64,000 bases of DNA from JBBDMU01 sp040905685 (GTDB taxonomy: Bacteria; Bacteroidota; Rhodothermia; Balneolales; Natronogracilivirgulaceae), in assembly GCA_040905685.1 (NCBI GenBank), contig JBBDRB010000086.1:28201-92200 (forward strand), written 5' to 3'. The notes under the pieces were generated by a model. The model made no database searches. It saw only the letters and a list, made by a program, of their open reading frames with translations, and was not told the DNA's origin. The position numbers and the translations under genes were made by a program. Positions 46,037-54,859 of this stretch are shown here, in pieces. The first letter of the stretch is position 1; each line of letters opens with the position of its first letter.

Positions 46037-48757
46037 TCAACCGGATTTCAGGTATTCCCTCAGCATATAATTCAATATGCCTCCATGCACAAAATAGTTG
46101 ATTTCAATGGCCGAATCGAGGCGGCATTTCACTTTAAACTCTTTTGTCCCCTCGCCGGCTGCCCTGACATGAAGAACTTTCCCCGGACCCAAATCCTCTG
46201 CAATTCCTGTGATCGTGTACGTTTCATCACCTTTCAATCCCAGGGAACCGGCCGAATCCCCCGGGGAAAATTCCAGGGGCATCACTCCCATCTGAACGAG
46301 ATTGCTTCGGTGGATCCGCTCATAACTTATGGCCATTACTGCTTTCACTCCCAGCAGGGAAGTTCCTTTTGCCGCCCAGTCCCGCGATGACCCGCTACCG
46401 TATTCCTTGCCGGCCAGGATGACCAGAGGAACCTGTTCCTGCCGATATTTTTCCGATGCATCAAACACAGGCATTTCCTCCCCGGACGGAAAATGGGTTG
46501 TAACCCCCCCCTCTTTTGTGGCGATCTGGTTTTTTATCCGGACATTGGCAAAGGTTCCGCGAATCATAACCTCATGATTGCCGCGTCGTGACCCATAGGA
46601 ATTAAACGATTCGGGCATGACCCCCTGGTTCAGCAGATACTGTCCGGCCGCCGAGGATTTGCCAAAAGCACCCGCCGGCGAGATGTGATCGGTGGTAACC
46701 GAATCGCCGAGTTTCAGCAATACACGGGCATTTTCTATATCTTTTGGTCTATCCGGTTCCGGTTCAAGATCCGTAAAAAAGGGTGCTTCTTTGATGTAGG
46801 TTGACTTGCTATCCCACACATAATTGGTCCCTTTCGGAGCCAGCAGATCCTGCCATTGCTCCTCGCCCTGGAAGATGACTGCATAGGCCTTCTCAAAATC
46901 ACTTTGGCGGAGGGCCTTATTGGTAGCTTCATTGATTTCCTCCTGGCTGGGCCAGATATCCTTCATATAAACTTTTTTGCCATTGGGATCATATCCAATC
47001 GGGTCCTTCGTCAGGTCAATGTCGGCTCTGCCGGCAAGGGCATACACCACAACAAGCATGGGGGAAGCCAAAAAATTCATCTTTACCTGGGGGTGCACCC
47101 GGGCCTCAAAGTTTCTGTTGCCGGAAAGAACAGAGGCGACCACGAGCTCACCCTTTTCCACAGCCTCGGCCACGGCCGGGATAAGCGGTCCGCTGTTGCC
47201 GATGCAGGAAGTGCAGCCGTACCCCACCGTGTGAAAATTCAAAGCTTCCAGGGGGTCCAGCAGGCCGGCCCTTTCCAGATAATCCGTGACCACCTTGGAT
47301 CCCGGCGCCAGACTGGATTTCACCCAGGGCTTGATGTCCAGCCCATTCTCTACCGCTTTTTTGGCTATCAGGCCGGCTCCCAGCATTACGCTCGGATTGG
47401 AGGTATTGGTGCAGCTGGTTATAGCCGCTATCACTATGGCACCGTCGCTTAGAATATATTCTTCGTTGCGGGCCTTGATCCTGATCGATTTCAGCTGATC
47501 ATCTGTTACGACTACATCATCACCGGCTTCCTGATCGTAATAAATAAACTCCGAACCGGATCCCCCTTCACTCAGCCAGGTTGAATCCTGACGATCGGCT
47601 AGTTCCACATAATCTCTGTTATGATCTTCTTTCAGGAGCTCACCGAATTTTTCCCGCAGGTCACGGACCAATATCTTGTCCTGTGGCCGTTTGGGTCCGG
47701 CTACAGCAGGCTCCAGAGAGGAAAGATCCAGTTCCAGGGTTTCCGAATAGTTGATCAGGTTTTCATTCTCCCGCCAAATCATATTTTCCCGACAATAATC
47801 CCTGACAAAATCAATATGCTGTTGAGGCCTGTCTGTTCGCTTCATGTAGTCCAGCGTTTGTTCATCAATCGGGAAATACGTGACGGTGCACCCAAATTCC
47901 GGAGACATATTCGCAATGGTGGCCCGGTCGGGCACGGTCAGGTAATCGAGTCCGTCACCAAAAACTTCAACAAATTTGCCCACCACACCCAGTTCACGGA
48001 GTTCTTTGGTAATGGCAAGAACCATATCGGTAGCTGTTATTCCTTCCGAAAGTTTCCCCGTCAGCCTGAGTCCCACAACCTGGGGGCAGGCAAAATAGAT
48101 AGGCTGTCCAAGCAGGGCGGCTTCGGCTTCAATTCCACCGACTCCCCAGCCGAGTACGCCAATACCGTTAATCATTGGGGTATGGCTGTCTGTGCCGACA
48201 AGGGTGTCGGGAAAAGCCCATCCATCCCTTTCCACAACGCCCTTAGCCAAATATTCAAGGTTCACCTGATGGCATATGCCCATCCCAGGTGGTACAACGG
48301 AAAAATTATCAAAGGCATCCTGTGCCCATTTAAGCAGTTTATAGCGTTCGCTGTTGCGCCTGTATTCGTATTCCACATTTTTTTTATAGGCATATTCCGT
48401 ACCGAAAAAATCTACCTGGACGGAATGATCTATGATCAGGTCTACCGGAACGGCCGGATTTATTTTACTTCCGTCTTTCCCTTTCCGGATTACCTCTGAA
48501 CGGATAGAGGCAATATCCACGACAGCGGGAACTCCAGTAAAATCCTGCATGAGCACCCGGGCCGGCTTAAAAGGGACCTCTTTGTCCACCCCTTCCGGTT
48601 TCCAGTTGCGCAGGGTATCGACATGCTCCTCCGTAATGGCGAATCCGTCCTGGTTTCGCAGGGCATTTTCGAGTAAAATGCGGATGGAAAATGGCAAGCT
48701 GCCGATACGATAGCCTTCATCTCTCAATGCTGACAAGGAAACGGTTTTTTGTCTCAT
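46037..48757 (-). CDS. acnA: Aconitate hydratase A (IRP1/AcnA type)
   Basis: A 906-residue TCA-cycle enzyme interconverting citrate and isocitrate. 4Fe-4S ligands occur in AAITSCTNTSNPSVM and GYGCTSCIGNSGPL; GSRRGNHEVMIRG and GKEYGSGSSRDWAAKG are domain-4 substrate motifs. The annotated frame extends to 48814, but ATG 48757 (MRQKTVSLSAL) is the normal start. The gene diverges from the second FMN-barrel-like gene across an NsrR-type site lying midway. Fe-S aconitase is a classic target of NO damage. Confidence 0.97.
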   Translation of the reverse strand: MRQKTVSLSALRDEGYRIGSLPFSIRILLENALRNQDGFAITEEHVDTLRNWKPEGVDKEVPFKPARVLMQDFTGVPAVVDIASIRSEVIRKGKDGSKINPAVPVDLIIDHSVQVDFFGTEYAYKKNVEYEYRRNSERYKLLKWAQDAFDNFSVVPPGMGICHQVNLEYLAKGVVERDGWAFPDTLVGTDSHTPMINGIGVLGWGVGGIEAEAALLGQPIYFACPQVVGLRLTGKLSEGITATDMVLAITKELRELGVVGKFVEVFGDGLDYLTVPDRATIANMSPEFGCTVTYFPIDEQTLDYMKRTDRPQQHIDFVRDYCRENMIWRENENLINYSETLELDLSSLEPAVAGPKRPQDKILVRDLREKFGELLKEDHNRDYVELADRQDSTWLSEGGSGSEFIYYDQEAGDDVVVTDDQLKSIRIKARNEEYILSDGAIVIAAITSCTNTSNPSVMLGAGLIAKKAVENGLDIKPWVKSSLAPGSKVVTDYLERAGLLDPLEALNFHTVGYGCTSCIGNSGPLIPAVAEAVEKGELVVASVLSGNRNFEARVHPQVKMNFLASPMLVVVYALAGRADIDLTKDPIGYDPNGKKVYMKDIWPSQEEINEATNKALRQSDFEKAYAVIFQGEEQWQDLLAPKGTNYVWDSKSTYIKEAPFFTDLEPEPDRPKDIENARVLLKLGDSVTTDHISPAGAFGKSSAAGQYLLNQGVMPESFNSYGSRRGNHEVMIRGTFANVRIKNQIATKEGGVTTHFPSGEEMPVFDASEKYRQEQVPLVILAGKEYGSGSSRDWAAKGTSLLGVKAVMAISYERIHRSNLVQMGVMPLEFSPGDSAGSLGLKGDETYTITGIAEDLGPGKVLHVRAAGEGTKEFKVKCRLDSAIEINYFVHGGILNYMLREYLKSG

Positions 48758-48853
48758 ACCAGATAGGGTTAACTTCAAGGTTAATACAACAATAAAAATT
48801 TTATTCTCCTGCAAAGCAAATTTATAAGATTTTTTACTGATCTGATGATCATA

Positions 48854-48876
48854 AAGATAAAAGAGAACTTTATCTT
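48854..48876. promoter_or_regulatory. 23-bp NsrR-type operator, site B (between acnA and FMN-barrel paralogue 2)
   Basis: AAGATAAAA, spacer GAGAA and CTTTATCTT: eight of nine arm pairs match. It lies 96 bp from the acnA start and 97 bp from the start at 48974, so it could serve either or both divergent genes. It is 21/23 identical to site C before nirK. Confidence 0.75.
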
Positions 48877-48907
48877 AAATTCATAATTTGGTATGTTTAG
48901 TAATACA

Positions 48908-48926
48908 ATGTATAATTTATATACAT
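48908..48926. promoter_or_regulatory. Inverted repeat before FMN-barrel paralogue 2
   Basis: ATGTATA and TATACAT flank ATTTA, perfect 7-bp arms, 47 bp before ATG 48974. It is distinct in sequence from the nearby NsrR-type site. A second regulator or a promoter-linked palindrome are both possible; the region is very A/T-rich, so chance cannot be excluded. Confidence 0.35.
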
Positions 48927-48973
48927 AATGATTATCCAACGATACGTTGTTGGTAAACCTCAAATTCCGCAAT

Positions 48974-50554
48974 ATGAAAAATTCTTCACAGCATACCTTT
49001 CATATTCCGGTTATGAGCCTCGCGTTCACCATTGACACGCCCCTTAGAGTCGCCCGATATGGCATCTCTTCCGTCATCTCCATCGTAGATGATAACCTCA
49101 CCGAATCTATGCGTAAATACCATAGTGAGAAAAAGGGCATACCCTTCGAACCCATATCAGACAAGGACGATGATTTCCGGGCCCGGCGCATAACCGCTTA
49201 CCTGAATCTGGTGAACCAAATGGTCACCGAACAGGTTGAAGGACTGAAAAAGCAAACCTTCTATTCCCGTTCCGACCTGGACAAGTATTTTCAGCTGCTT
49301 CCCGATACCTCTCCTGTCAGGCAAGCGTACCAGAAAATGCCTGCTCTGACTGATCCGGCGGCATCCTTGCGGCTACAGAACCAACTTAAAAAGGCGATCC
49401 GGGCCGGGTCAATTGATGTCAACATCATGGAGAAAGTGGATAAAAGCAATGTGGGCATGCAAAAAAATGCCCTTACAAATGACTTCCTTGATGCAGTTTC
49501 CGCATTACGGGGTTTTGCCAGAAGCGATCTGAGCTCATCAGTCGTGATATCCGCGCGAATGAATCCCTATCTTTATGCCTATCTGGAAAATCTCGAAGAG
49601 TTCTATCCGGGCGACAATGGCAGGTTGAATAAAAAAATAATCCTTAAGGTCAGCGACTACCGTTCCGCTTTAGTCCTGGGAAAACTCATGGCTAATAAAG
49701 GGCTATGGGTATCGGAGTTCCGTATAGAATCCGGCTTGAACTGCGGGGGACATACTTTCGCTACGGACGGCTACCTGCTGGGTCCGGTTTTGGATGATTT
49801 CAAGCAGAAGAGAAAAGAATTGAAAAGCGAACTCTTCGATCTGTATCAACAGGCTCTGGCGCGCAGAAAATGCAAAATCCCCCCGGTGCCCCGGCAGCGG
49901 GTTACGGTTCAAGGCGGCATTGGCACCTCGGAGGAAAACCAGTTTCTGCTTGACCATTATAAGGTTGACGGCACCGGTTGGGGTTCGCCATTTTTGCTAT
50001 GCCCGGAAGCTACCAATGTAGAAGAATCTATGCTTAAACAGCTGGCGGGTCCCGATGTAATGACCCTGTACCGAAACGGTATTCCGGAGAATAGCGACAA
50101 CCGGAAACCACCACAAAAAAGGGGAAAAAAGTTAACCACGGATAACGAACCCCGGCTGTGGCCCAGTCCTAACCTGGCCTATTTTTCCGGATCGTATTCC
50201 TTATCTGAAATGATCGGGCATATCTACGGTCGAAATGACCTGATGCAGGCTAAAGCGCGGCCTAATATGTTTATGATCGAGCTTAGCCTGTATGTGGATT
50301 ATTTCCGCAAGGAAATCAATTCGGTCCGGTCACCTCTGAGTCCGGTGCAGGTGAAGTATTTCCTCGATTTTAAATCTAACCTGCTGGATGGGATTTATAA
50401 TTACAGAAAACAGATGACGTACATCGCAAAGGGTAACGAAGCGACCCTGCTCAGCCTGAAAGATCAGCTGGCCTATCTGGAAGATAATTTACTGGAAACG
50501 TATCAGACCCCCTCGGAAAGTTTTTTCCGTCATCATATGCGCTCGTACAGGTAA
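48974..50554 (+). CDS. Large FMN-barrel-like protein, paralogue 2 (no cysteine-rich insert)
   Basis: A 526-residue paralogue of the protein at 37368-39203. Shared blocks include SSQHTFHIPVM, FTIDTPLRVARYGISSVIS, KVSDYRSALV, FRIESGLNCGGHTFATDG, VTVQGGIGTSEENQFLL and WGSPFLLCPEATNVEES. The cysteine-rich segment of paralogue 1 is replaced by a short lysine-rich stretch and the VCPGPNLAYFS block reads LWPSPNLAYFS. As there, an FMN-binding barrel is inferred, not proved. ATG 48974 is supported by alignment with the paralogue's start. An NsrR-type site and a second palindrome lie upstream. Confidence 0.7.
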   Translation: MKNSSQHTFHIPVMSLAFTIDTPLRVARYGISSVISIVDDNLTESMRKYHSEKKGIPFEPISDKDDDFRARRITAYLNLVNQMVTEQVEGLKKQTFYSRSDLDKYFQLLPDTSPVRQAYQKMPALTDPAASLRLQNQLKKAIRAGSIDVNIMEKVDKSNVGMQKNALTNDFLDAVSALRGFARSDLSSSVVISARMNPYLYAYLENLEEFYPGDNGRLNKKIILKVSDYRSALVLGKLMANKGLWVSEFRIESGLNCGGHTFATDGYLLGPVLDDFKQKRKELKSELFDLYQQALARRKCKIPPVPRQRVTVQGGIGTSEENQFLLDHYKVDGTGWGSPFLLCPEATNVEESMLKQLAGPDVMTLYRNGIPENSDNRKPPQKRGKKLTTDNEPRLWPSPNLAYFSGSYSLSEMIGHIYGRNDLMQAKARPNMFMIELSLYVDYFRKEINSVRSPLSPVQVKYFLDFKSNLLDGIYNYRKQMTYIAKGNEATLLSLKDQLAYLEDNLLETYQTPSESFFRHHMRSYR

Positions 50555-50617
50555 TGAATGAGACTCCCGATTTTTTTAAACCGGTATTTTCTTAACCGAT
50601 CGGACTCCTTGTATGGT

Positions 50618-50637
50618 AACCGGACAGAAGTCCGGTT
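50618..50637. terminator. Hairpin between convergent genes
   Basis: AACCGGAC, loop AGAA, and GTCCGGTT form a perfect 8-bp stem 63 bp after paralogue 2 ends; the downstream tail TGCTAATATTTAG is T-rich but not a clean T-run. It probably ends transcription of the plus-strand gene. Confidence 0.6.
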
Positions 50638-50656
50638 TGCTAATATTTAGTTACTG

Positions 50657-51280
50657 TTAATGACTGTGTGACGATTCATCTTGACCGGGCTCTGCCCCTA
50701 TAGCCTGGTGTACAGGCTTTACGTAATGAATGAACTTGACGTAAGCTTCCACAAATTCACGGCCGCCTTCGACGTCATTAAGATCAAAGACGCTTAATGC
50801 CAGGGCTTCGTCATAATACCGGTGTAAACCCGTTTCCAGGGCCCCTATCAGGTGGTCCCGCAATTCACGCAAAGATCCCGTTTCGAGGGCTTTGTCAGAC
50901 GCTTTGACAAGAGGGTTATCATACTCCCCTTCGGGAATTAATCCCGTGTAGGGCGCACCTTCACCTTCACGATGCAGACGAACAAGGGTTTCGAAGAAAT
51001 ACATGTCGGCTAACTCCCTGACCTCTTCATTTTGATCCCTCACATTAAAGGTTCTGTCGAACGCTTCACGAATTTCCGCGTCGTGCTCATCCAGTACCCA
51101 GACCAATACCAAATTCACATTTCCAGTATTCAAGGCCTCTTTTGCGGCTGTTACAACGGGTCCGTCAAGAGCGTCGCAATGCGCATCAGCGGTTTGTGGA
51201 ATAAATGCTCCGAATAAGAGCAACGCAGATAAGGCTAAAGTTAGTTGCTTGATTTTTATGAATAACATGACTGGCTCCAT
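50657..51280 (-). CDS. DUF6448-like secreted protein
   Basis: A 207-residue protein with a signal peptide (LALSALLLFGAFIPQTADA). The mature form opens with HCDALDGPVVTAAKEALNTG and NVNLVLVWVLDEHDAEIREAF, then continues as a mostly helical domain with several His residues (FIHYVKPVHQAIG) and a C-terminal HSH. From memory this matches a family of unknown function (DUF6448). Heme or metal binding is possible through the histidines but not shown. Start may be at 51280 or the internal ATG 51268. Confidence 0.65.
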   Translation of the reverse strand: MEPVMLFIKIKQLTLALSALLLFGAFIPQTADAHCDALDGPVVTAAKEALNTGNVNLVLVWVLDEHDAEIREAFDRTFNVRDQNEEVRELADMYFFETLVRLHREGEGAPYTGLIPEGEYDNPLVKASDKALETGSLRELRDHLIGALETGLHRYYDEALALSVFDLNDVEGGREFVEAYVKFIHYVKPVHQAIGAEPGQDESSHSH

Positions 51281-51391
51281 TCTTGGGTTTATGATTGATG
51301 TTACTCTAAAGGTAATGGCGGAGGGGCCTGACTAAAATGAGCCAAATCAAATAAGGACACAAAAAAACTATTACCCTTTTAAGGGGTGATG

Positions 51392-52138
51392 TTATCTATC
51401 AACAGCCTGAGCAAGCTGTTTTTTGCCGGTTATAGCTACCCATTGCCGGCCGGCATCAATGATGCCGTCTTTCTTGAACTGGCTCATGACCCGGCTGGCT
51501 GTTTCGGTGGAAGTCGCGGCCATATCAGCCAGATCTTTTCTTGTGAGGGGCATTTGTATCAGTAAGCCAACATCATTGGCTTCACCGAATTTCTTTGAAA
51601 GCTTCAACATTATACTGGCAATGCGTTTTTCAACTGGCAAAGTACTCAGCTCAAGGAGATTATCACGGGAGGCTTTGAGACGGTCTGCAGTTAGGTCCAG
51701 AACTTTTAATGTGACAAGGGGGTATTCGTTCAGGATCCTTCTGAAATCTTTTGCATGAATGGACAGGATGCATGAATGGGTCTGAGTTATCGCTGTTTCG
51801 GTGTAGGTATCATCACCCAGGTTGGACAAAGTCCCGAAAAATTCACCGGGTTTCAGTACATCGATCAGAACATTTTTGCCTTCCAGGGTTTGACGCATCA
51901 ACTTTATTTTTCCGCTTACCACAACCCTGAGCCGTGTTGCCGGCTCTTCCTCATAATAAATAACATCACCTAATGAAAAATGCCCTGCGTTAAACAGCTT
52001 GTTTATGGCCGTAAGGTCCTCGGTTGGCAAGTCTTTGAAAAACGGGGCCTTTGCCAGCATCTCATGCCTCAGCCCCATGGTACAGTGATGTTTTTCAACA
52101 AGGTCCTTGAGAAGCGGGGTTTCACGTCGTTTATTCAT
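51392..52138 (-). CDS. Crp/Fnr-family regulator (DNR-like)
   Basis: A 248-residue protein: a cyclic-nucleotide-binding-like sensor domain (LFNAGHFSLGDVIYYEEEP, VVSGKIKLMRQ, LKPGEFFGTLS), a dimer helix and an HTH_Crp domain (LTRKDLADMAATSTETASR, VMSQFKKDGII). The recognition helix ETASR resembles FNR (ETISR). No N-terminal cysteine cluster is present, so it is closer to DNR/NnrR-type nitric-oxide regulators than to O2-sensing FNR. The gene lies 27 bp downstream of the truncated haemoglobin gene on the same strand and may be co-transcribed with it; its role is inferred from context. Confidence 0.9.
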   Translation of the reverse strand: MNKRRETPLLKDLVEKHHCTMGLRHEMLAKAPFFKDLPTEDLTAINKLFNAGHFSLGDVIYYEEEPATRLRVVVSGKIKLMRQTLEGKNVLIDVLKPGEFFGTLSNLGDDTYTETAITQTHSCILSIHAKDFRRILNEYPLVTLKVLDLTADRLKASRDNLLELSTLPVEKRIASIMLKLSKKFGEANDVGLLIQMPLTRKDLADMAATSTETASRVMSQFKKDGIIDAGRQWVAITGKKQLAQAVDR

Positions 52139-52165
52139 ATGAATGATGTAGCGTCTCTATAATGC

Positions 52166-52543
52166 TCAGTATTTACCTTCCATAGCCATGCGTACGACGA
52201 ATGAAGAGGCTATTTTCCCGGCTATCTCTTTGGTATAATCTGCCTTTTCGCCTGTAAACAATTCATCAACGGTATGTTCAAAGAGTTCATACCAACGTTT
52301 GAAGTCGGATTCCTTTACAGGCAGCGGCAAGTGCTTTCTAAAAGGCCGGCCTTTGTATCTGCTGGTTTGAAACAGCAGGTTTGACCAGAAATCAACCATG
52401 TTCGGCAGATGCTTGTCCCAGTCTACTTTTGCGAAATCATTAAATATATAGCCTAATCGCTCATCCTTCTGAACTTTGTCGTAGAAGGTGTGGACCAGCT
52501 TTTTTATGTCGTTATCATCTTTGATGTCTTTCATGTAGCTCAA
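52166..52543 (-). CDS. Group III truncated haemoglobin
   Basis: A 125-residue globin: VDWDKHLPNMVDFWSNLLF, RYKGRPFRKHLPLPV and FKRWYELFEHTVDEL are family III marks, including the His-bearing loops around the heme. Such globins detoxify NO or handle it (dioxygenase or reductase action). Its position between the SufR-like and Crp/Fnr regulators and near nirK supports a nitric-oxide role. The start follows a 385-bp gap that contains no credible gene. Confidence 0.88.
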   Translation of the reverse strand: MSYMKDIKDDNDIKKLVHTFYDKVQKDERLGYIFNDFAKVDWDKHLPNMVDFWSNLLFQTSRYKGRPFRKHLPLPVKESDFKRWYELFEHTVDELFTGEKADYTKEIAGKIASSFVVRMAMEGKY

Positions 52544-52928
52544 ATAGTTTCCAATAGCATTTTATTTGTACTGGTTGTCTGATCAGAACAGGGGGTTAAC
52601 AGTAAGATATGGGATATTCACCAGAGTAAAAAAGGTTTTTTTAGATTTAATTGTTTATATGAGTGATAGATTGTATACTGCCATGTGTTGATGTATCCAG
52701 ATGAGAGATCTAAAAATGAAAACCCCAAAAGACAATTATGATTTGTAAAGGGGTGACTAAAACACAGCCCGACAGAGATGTCCTTTTTAAGCTTTGTGAA
52801 GTTTACGCAATCGATCCGGATGCATTGATAGCGTTATTGGTGTAAAGAAGAGTGGGTAAACGGATTAGAAACAACATGAATACGGCGGGTAATATATCCG
52901 TCAGAACATAATCAGACTTTGATTTCAC
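52544..52928. other. Gene-free interval between globin and SufR-like genes
   Basis: A 385-bp A/T-rich stretch with divergent promoters expected on each side. It contains a palindrome TCTGATCAGA (52578-52587) 35 bp upstream of the globin start and a 35-codon frame at 52738-52845 that I do not count as a gene. No tRNA or riboswitch-like structure was recognised. Confidence 0.6.
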
Positions 52929-53561
52929 ATGATCACAGGCACAAAAAAAAAGATCCTCGATATGATCAAGAGGGAAGGAAAGCTTTCCCTGGAAAATATA
53001 GCCGGGAGGATGCCATTGGCTAAAACAACGTTAAGGGAACATTTTCTGAACCTTGAAAGGAAAGGGTTGATCAAAAGGGAGTACGTCCGTTCGGGTCCGG
53101 GCAGGCCTGGCCTGCAGTTTTATCTGACCAGCCGTGGAAATAACCTTTTCCCGTCTTACGAATCCAGCATGATGAGAGAATTTTTTCGTTACCTGAAAAA
53201 GGGGGGCCAGACGGAACTTATGGAGGATTTCTTTAAAGTTTTTTGGGAGAAAAGATATACCGATGCGAAAAGTAGAATGGATGAATATGCTGAAGATGAA
53301 CTTGAAAAAAGAACAGAAGTTCTTGCGAAAATGCTTGAGGAAGAAGGCTTTATGCCAGAAACTGTTTCGGAAAAAAGTTCCGGGAACCTGATGATCCGGG
53401 AATGCAATTGCCCCTTCCGGGAAGTTGTTAAGGAAACCCGATTACCCTGCAAGCTGGAAGCTGAATTTTATGAACGGCTTTTTGACGGCAAGGTGGAGCG
53501 GACTTCCTATATACCCGAAGAGGGTCATTCCTGCACCTATATGATTTCCCTCAAAAAGTAA
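52929..53561 (+). CDS. SufR-like Fe-S winged-helix regulator
   Basis: A 210-residue regulator: an N-terminal winged helix (KKKILDMIKREGKLSLENIA, LAKTTLREHFLNLERKGLI, GPGRPGLQFYLTSRG), a helical middle, and a C-terminal cysteine-bearing domain with Cys159 and Cys161 (ECNCPF), Cys174 (RLPCKLEAEFYERLF) and Cys202 (EEGHSCTYMIS). The CxC...C...C arrangement matches SufR, which binds a 4Fe-4S cluster. SufR normally controls Fe-S assembly genes; none are here, and nirK starts 114 bp downstream. An NO- or oxygen-responsive role in the nirK group is inferred. Confidence 0.75.
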   Translation: MITGTKKKILDMIKREGKLSLENIAGRMPLAKTTLREHFLNLERKGLIKREYVRSGPGRPGLQFYLTSRGNNLFPSYESSMMREFFRYLKKGGQTELMEDFFKVFWEKRYTDAKSRMDEYAEDELEKRTEVLAKMLEEEGFMPETVSEKSSGNLMIRECNCPFREVVKETRLPCKLEAEFYERLFDGKVERTSYIPEEGHSCTYMISLKK

Positions 53562-53598
53562 CCGTTAAAAAAATAAATGAAAAAGCTCACCGTTTAAT

Positions 53599-53621
53599 AA
53601 GATAAAAGAGTACTTTGTCTT
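53599..53621. promoter_or_regulatory. 23-bp NsrR-type operator, site C (nirK)
   Basis: AAGATAAAA, spacer GAGTA and CTTTGTCTT: seven of nine arm pairs match. It lies 54 bp before the nirK start and differs from site B at only two positions. It is the best candidate binding site for one of the Rrf2 regulators at the nirK promoter. Confidence 0.7.
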
Positions 53622-53675
53622 TATTTATTTGTATATTGAATAAGGCTTTTTAACCGACAACTAAATCCCTGAGCC

Positions 53676-54842
53676 ATGTATCTCAAAAATATTATTTACA
53701 CCTTATTATCGGGTCTTTTTTTAATGGGACTCACCCACACCATTCATGCACAGCAGGTAGAAATCGAAAAGGAGGTCATTGAATTCAGCGAATATGAACT
53801 GGATGGCATGATCTTCGGCATGCCCGAAGCAGAAGTTTTTACTGAAGAGTATAATGGTCCGCCGGCTACCGGTGAATATTTAACCATGCTGCCCACCCTC
53901 AAGCCGCTGGACTATGAAGGCAACCGCCATCATGAAGTCCGGCTGGACGCCATGGTCCAGGAAATCGAGGTTGCCAACGGCGTTCGCTACCGGGCGTGGA
54001 CCTTTGGCGGTTCCGTACCGGGACCCACCCTGCACGTCAAGGAAGGCGACAGGGTTACGTTCACCATGAAAAATCGCTCGGATGAAGAGGTCACCATTAC
54101 AGAACCCGGCACCGGCGGATCACCCTATATGGATCAGGTAGCCGCCAGTAATTACCTGAAAGCCGAACCGGCTACCATGCCTATGCCACATTCCATGGAT
54201 TTTCATGCCGGTACCGTGGCGAAAGACGATAAATGGCGCACCATCGGACCGGGTCAGTCTATTAAATTTGATTGGGTAGCCAACTATCCGGGTACGTATA
54301 TTTATCACTGCGGCACGCCAAGTGTCCTGATGCATACGGCAATGGGCCAGCATGGAGTGGTTGTCGTATCGCCAAAAGACGGTTTTCCGACCGACGATAA
54401 AGTCGACAGGGAATACGTGGTCGTTCAATCGGAATACTACCTTTCCAAAGGTGCCGCCCCCGGAGATTTATATCGCTATGATTACGAAGCCGCTCAAAAC
54501 AAGCGTCCCTCTCATGTAACGTTTAACGGTCACCAGACCATATTACATGATAAGCCTTTGGAAGCCAATGAAGGTGAGCGCGTCCGCATTCATTTTTCCA
54601 ATAACGGACCCAGCCTGACCTCAAGCTTCCATGTGATCGGCGCCATATTCGACCTGGTGTACATCGAAGGCACACCGTTTAACGAAATGCGGGGAATGCA
54701 AACCGTTCTGCTGGGAGCCTCCAACTCGGCCGTCGTCGAATTCATCGTTCCGGAAGAAGGAAGCTACGTTTTAATTGACCATGAGTTTGCCGACGCTGAA
54801 AAAGGGGCTACCGGCATCCTGAAAGCCGGGCCCCGACAATAA
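53676..54842 (+). CDS. nirK: Copper-containing nitrite reductase with variant axial ligand
   Basis: A 388-residue enzyme reducing nitrite to NO, with a Sec signal (GLTHTIHAQ). Type 2 copper ligands are His177, His211 and His319; type 1 ligands are His172, Cys212 and His220. Active-site Asp175 (SMDFHAG) and His291 (ILHDKPL) are present. Aligned gap-free with AniA, the axial type 1 Met position is Gln225 (MHTAMGQHG); Met223 lies two residues before. The protein length and order match NirK. It is the first gene of a group with nirV-like, SCO and cupredoxin genes. Confidence 0.92.
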   Translation: MYLKNIIYTLLSGLFLMGLTHTIHAQQVEIEKEVIEFSEYELDGMIFGMPEAEVFTEEYNGPPATGEYLTMLPTLKPLDYEGNRHHEVRLDAMVQEIEVANGVRYRAWTFGGSVPGPTLHVKEGDRVTFTMKNRSDEEVTITEPGTGGSPYMDQVAASNYLKAEPATMPMPHSMDFHAGTVAKDDKWRTIGPGQSIKFDWVANYPGTYIYHCGTPSVLMHTAMGQHGVVVVSPKDGFPTDDKVDREYVVVQSEYYLSKGAAPGDLYRYDYEAAQNKRPSHVTFNGHQTILHDKPLEANEGERVRIHFSNNGPSLTSSFHVIGAIFDLVYIEGTPFNEMRGMQTVLLGASNSAVVEFIVPEEGSYVLIDHEFADAEKGATGILKAGPRQ

Positions 54843-54859
54843 GATAGCTTAATGCAATC

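Noticed and set aside
52738..52845. A 35-codon frame (MICKGVTKTQPDRDV...) in the gap between globin and SufR-like genes.
   Set aside because: Too short, no recognised domain and no clear start signals; could be the tail of a lost helix-turn-helix gene but evidence is too thin.
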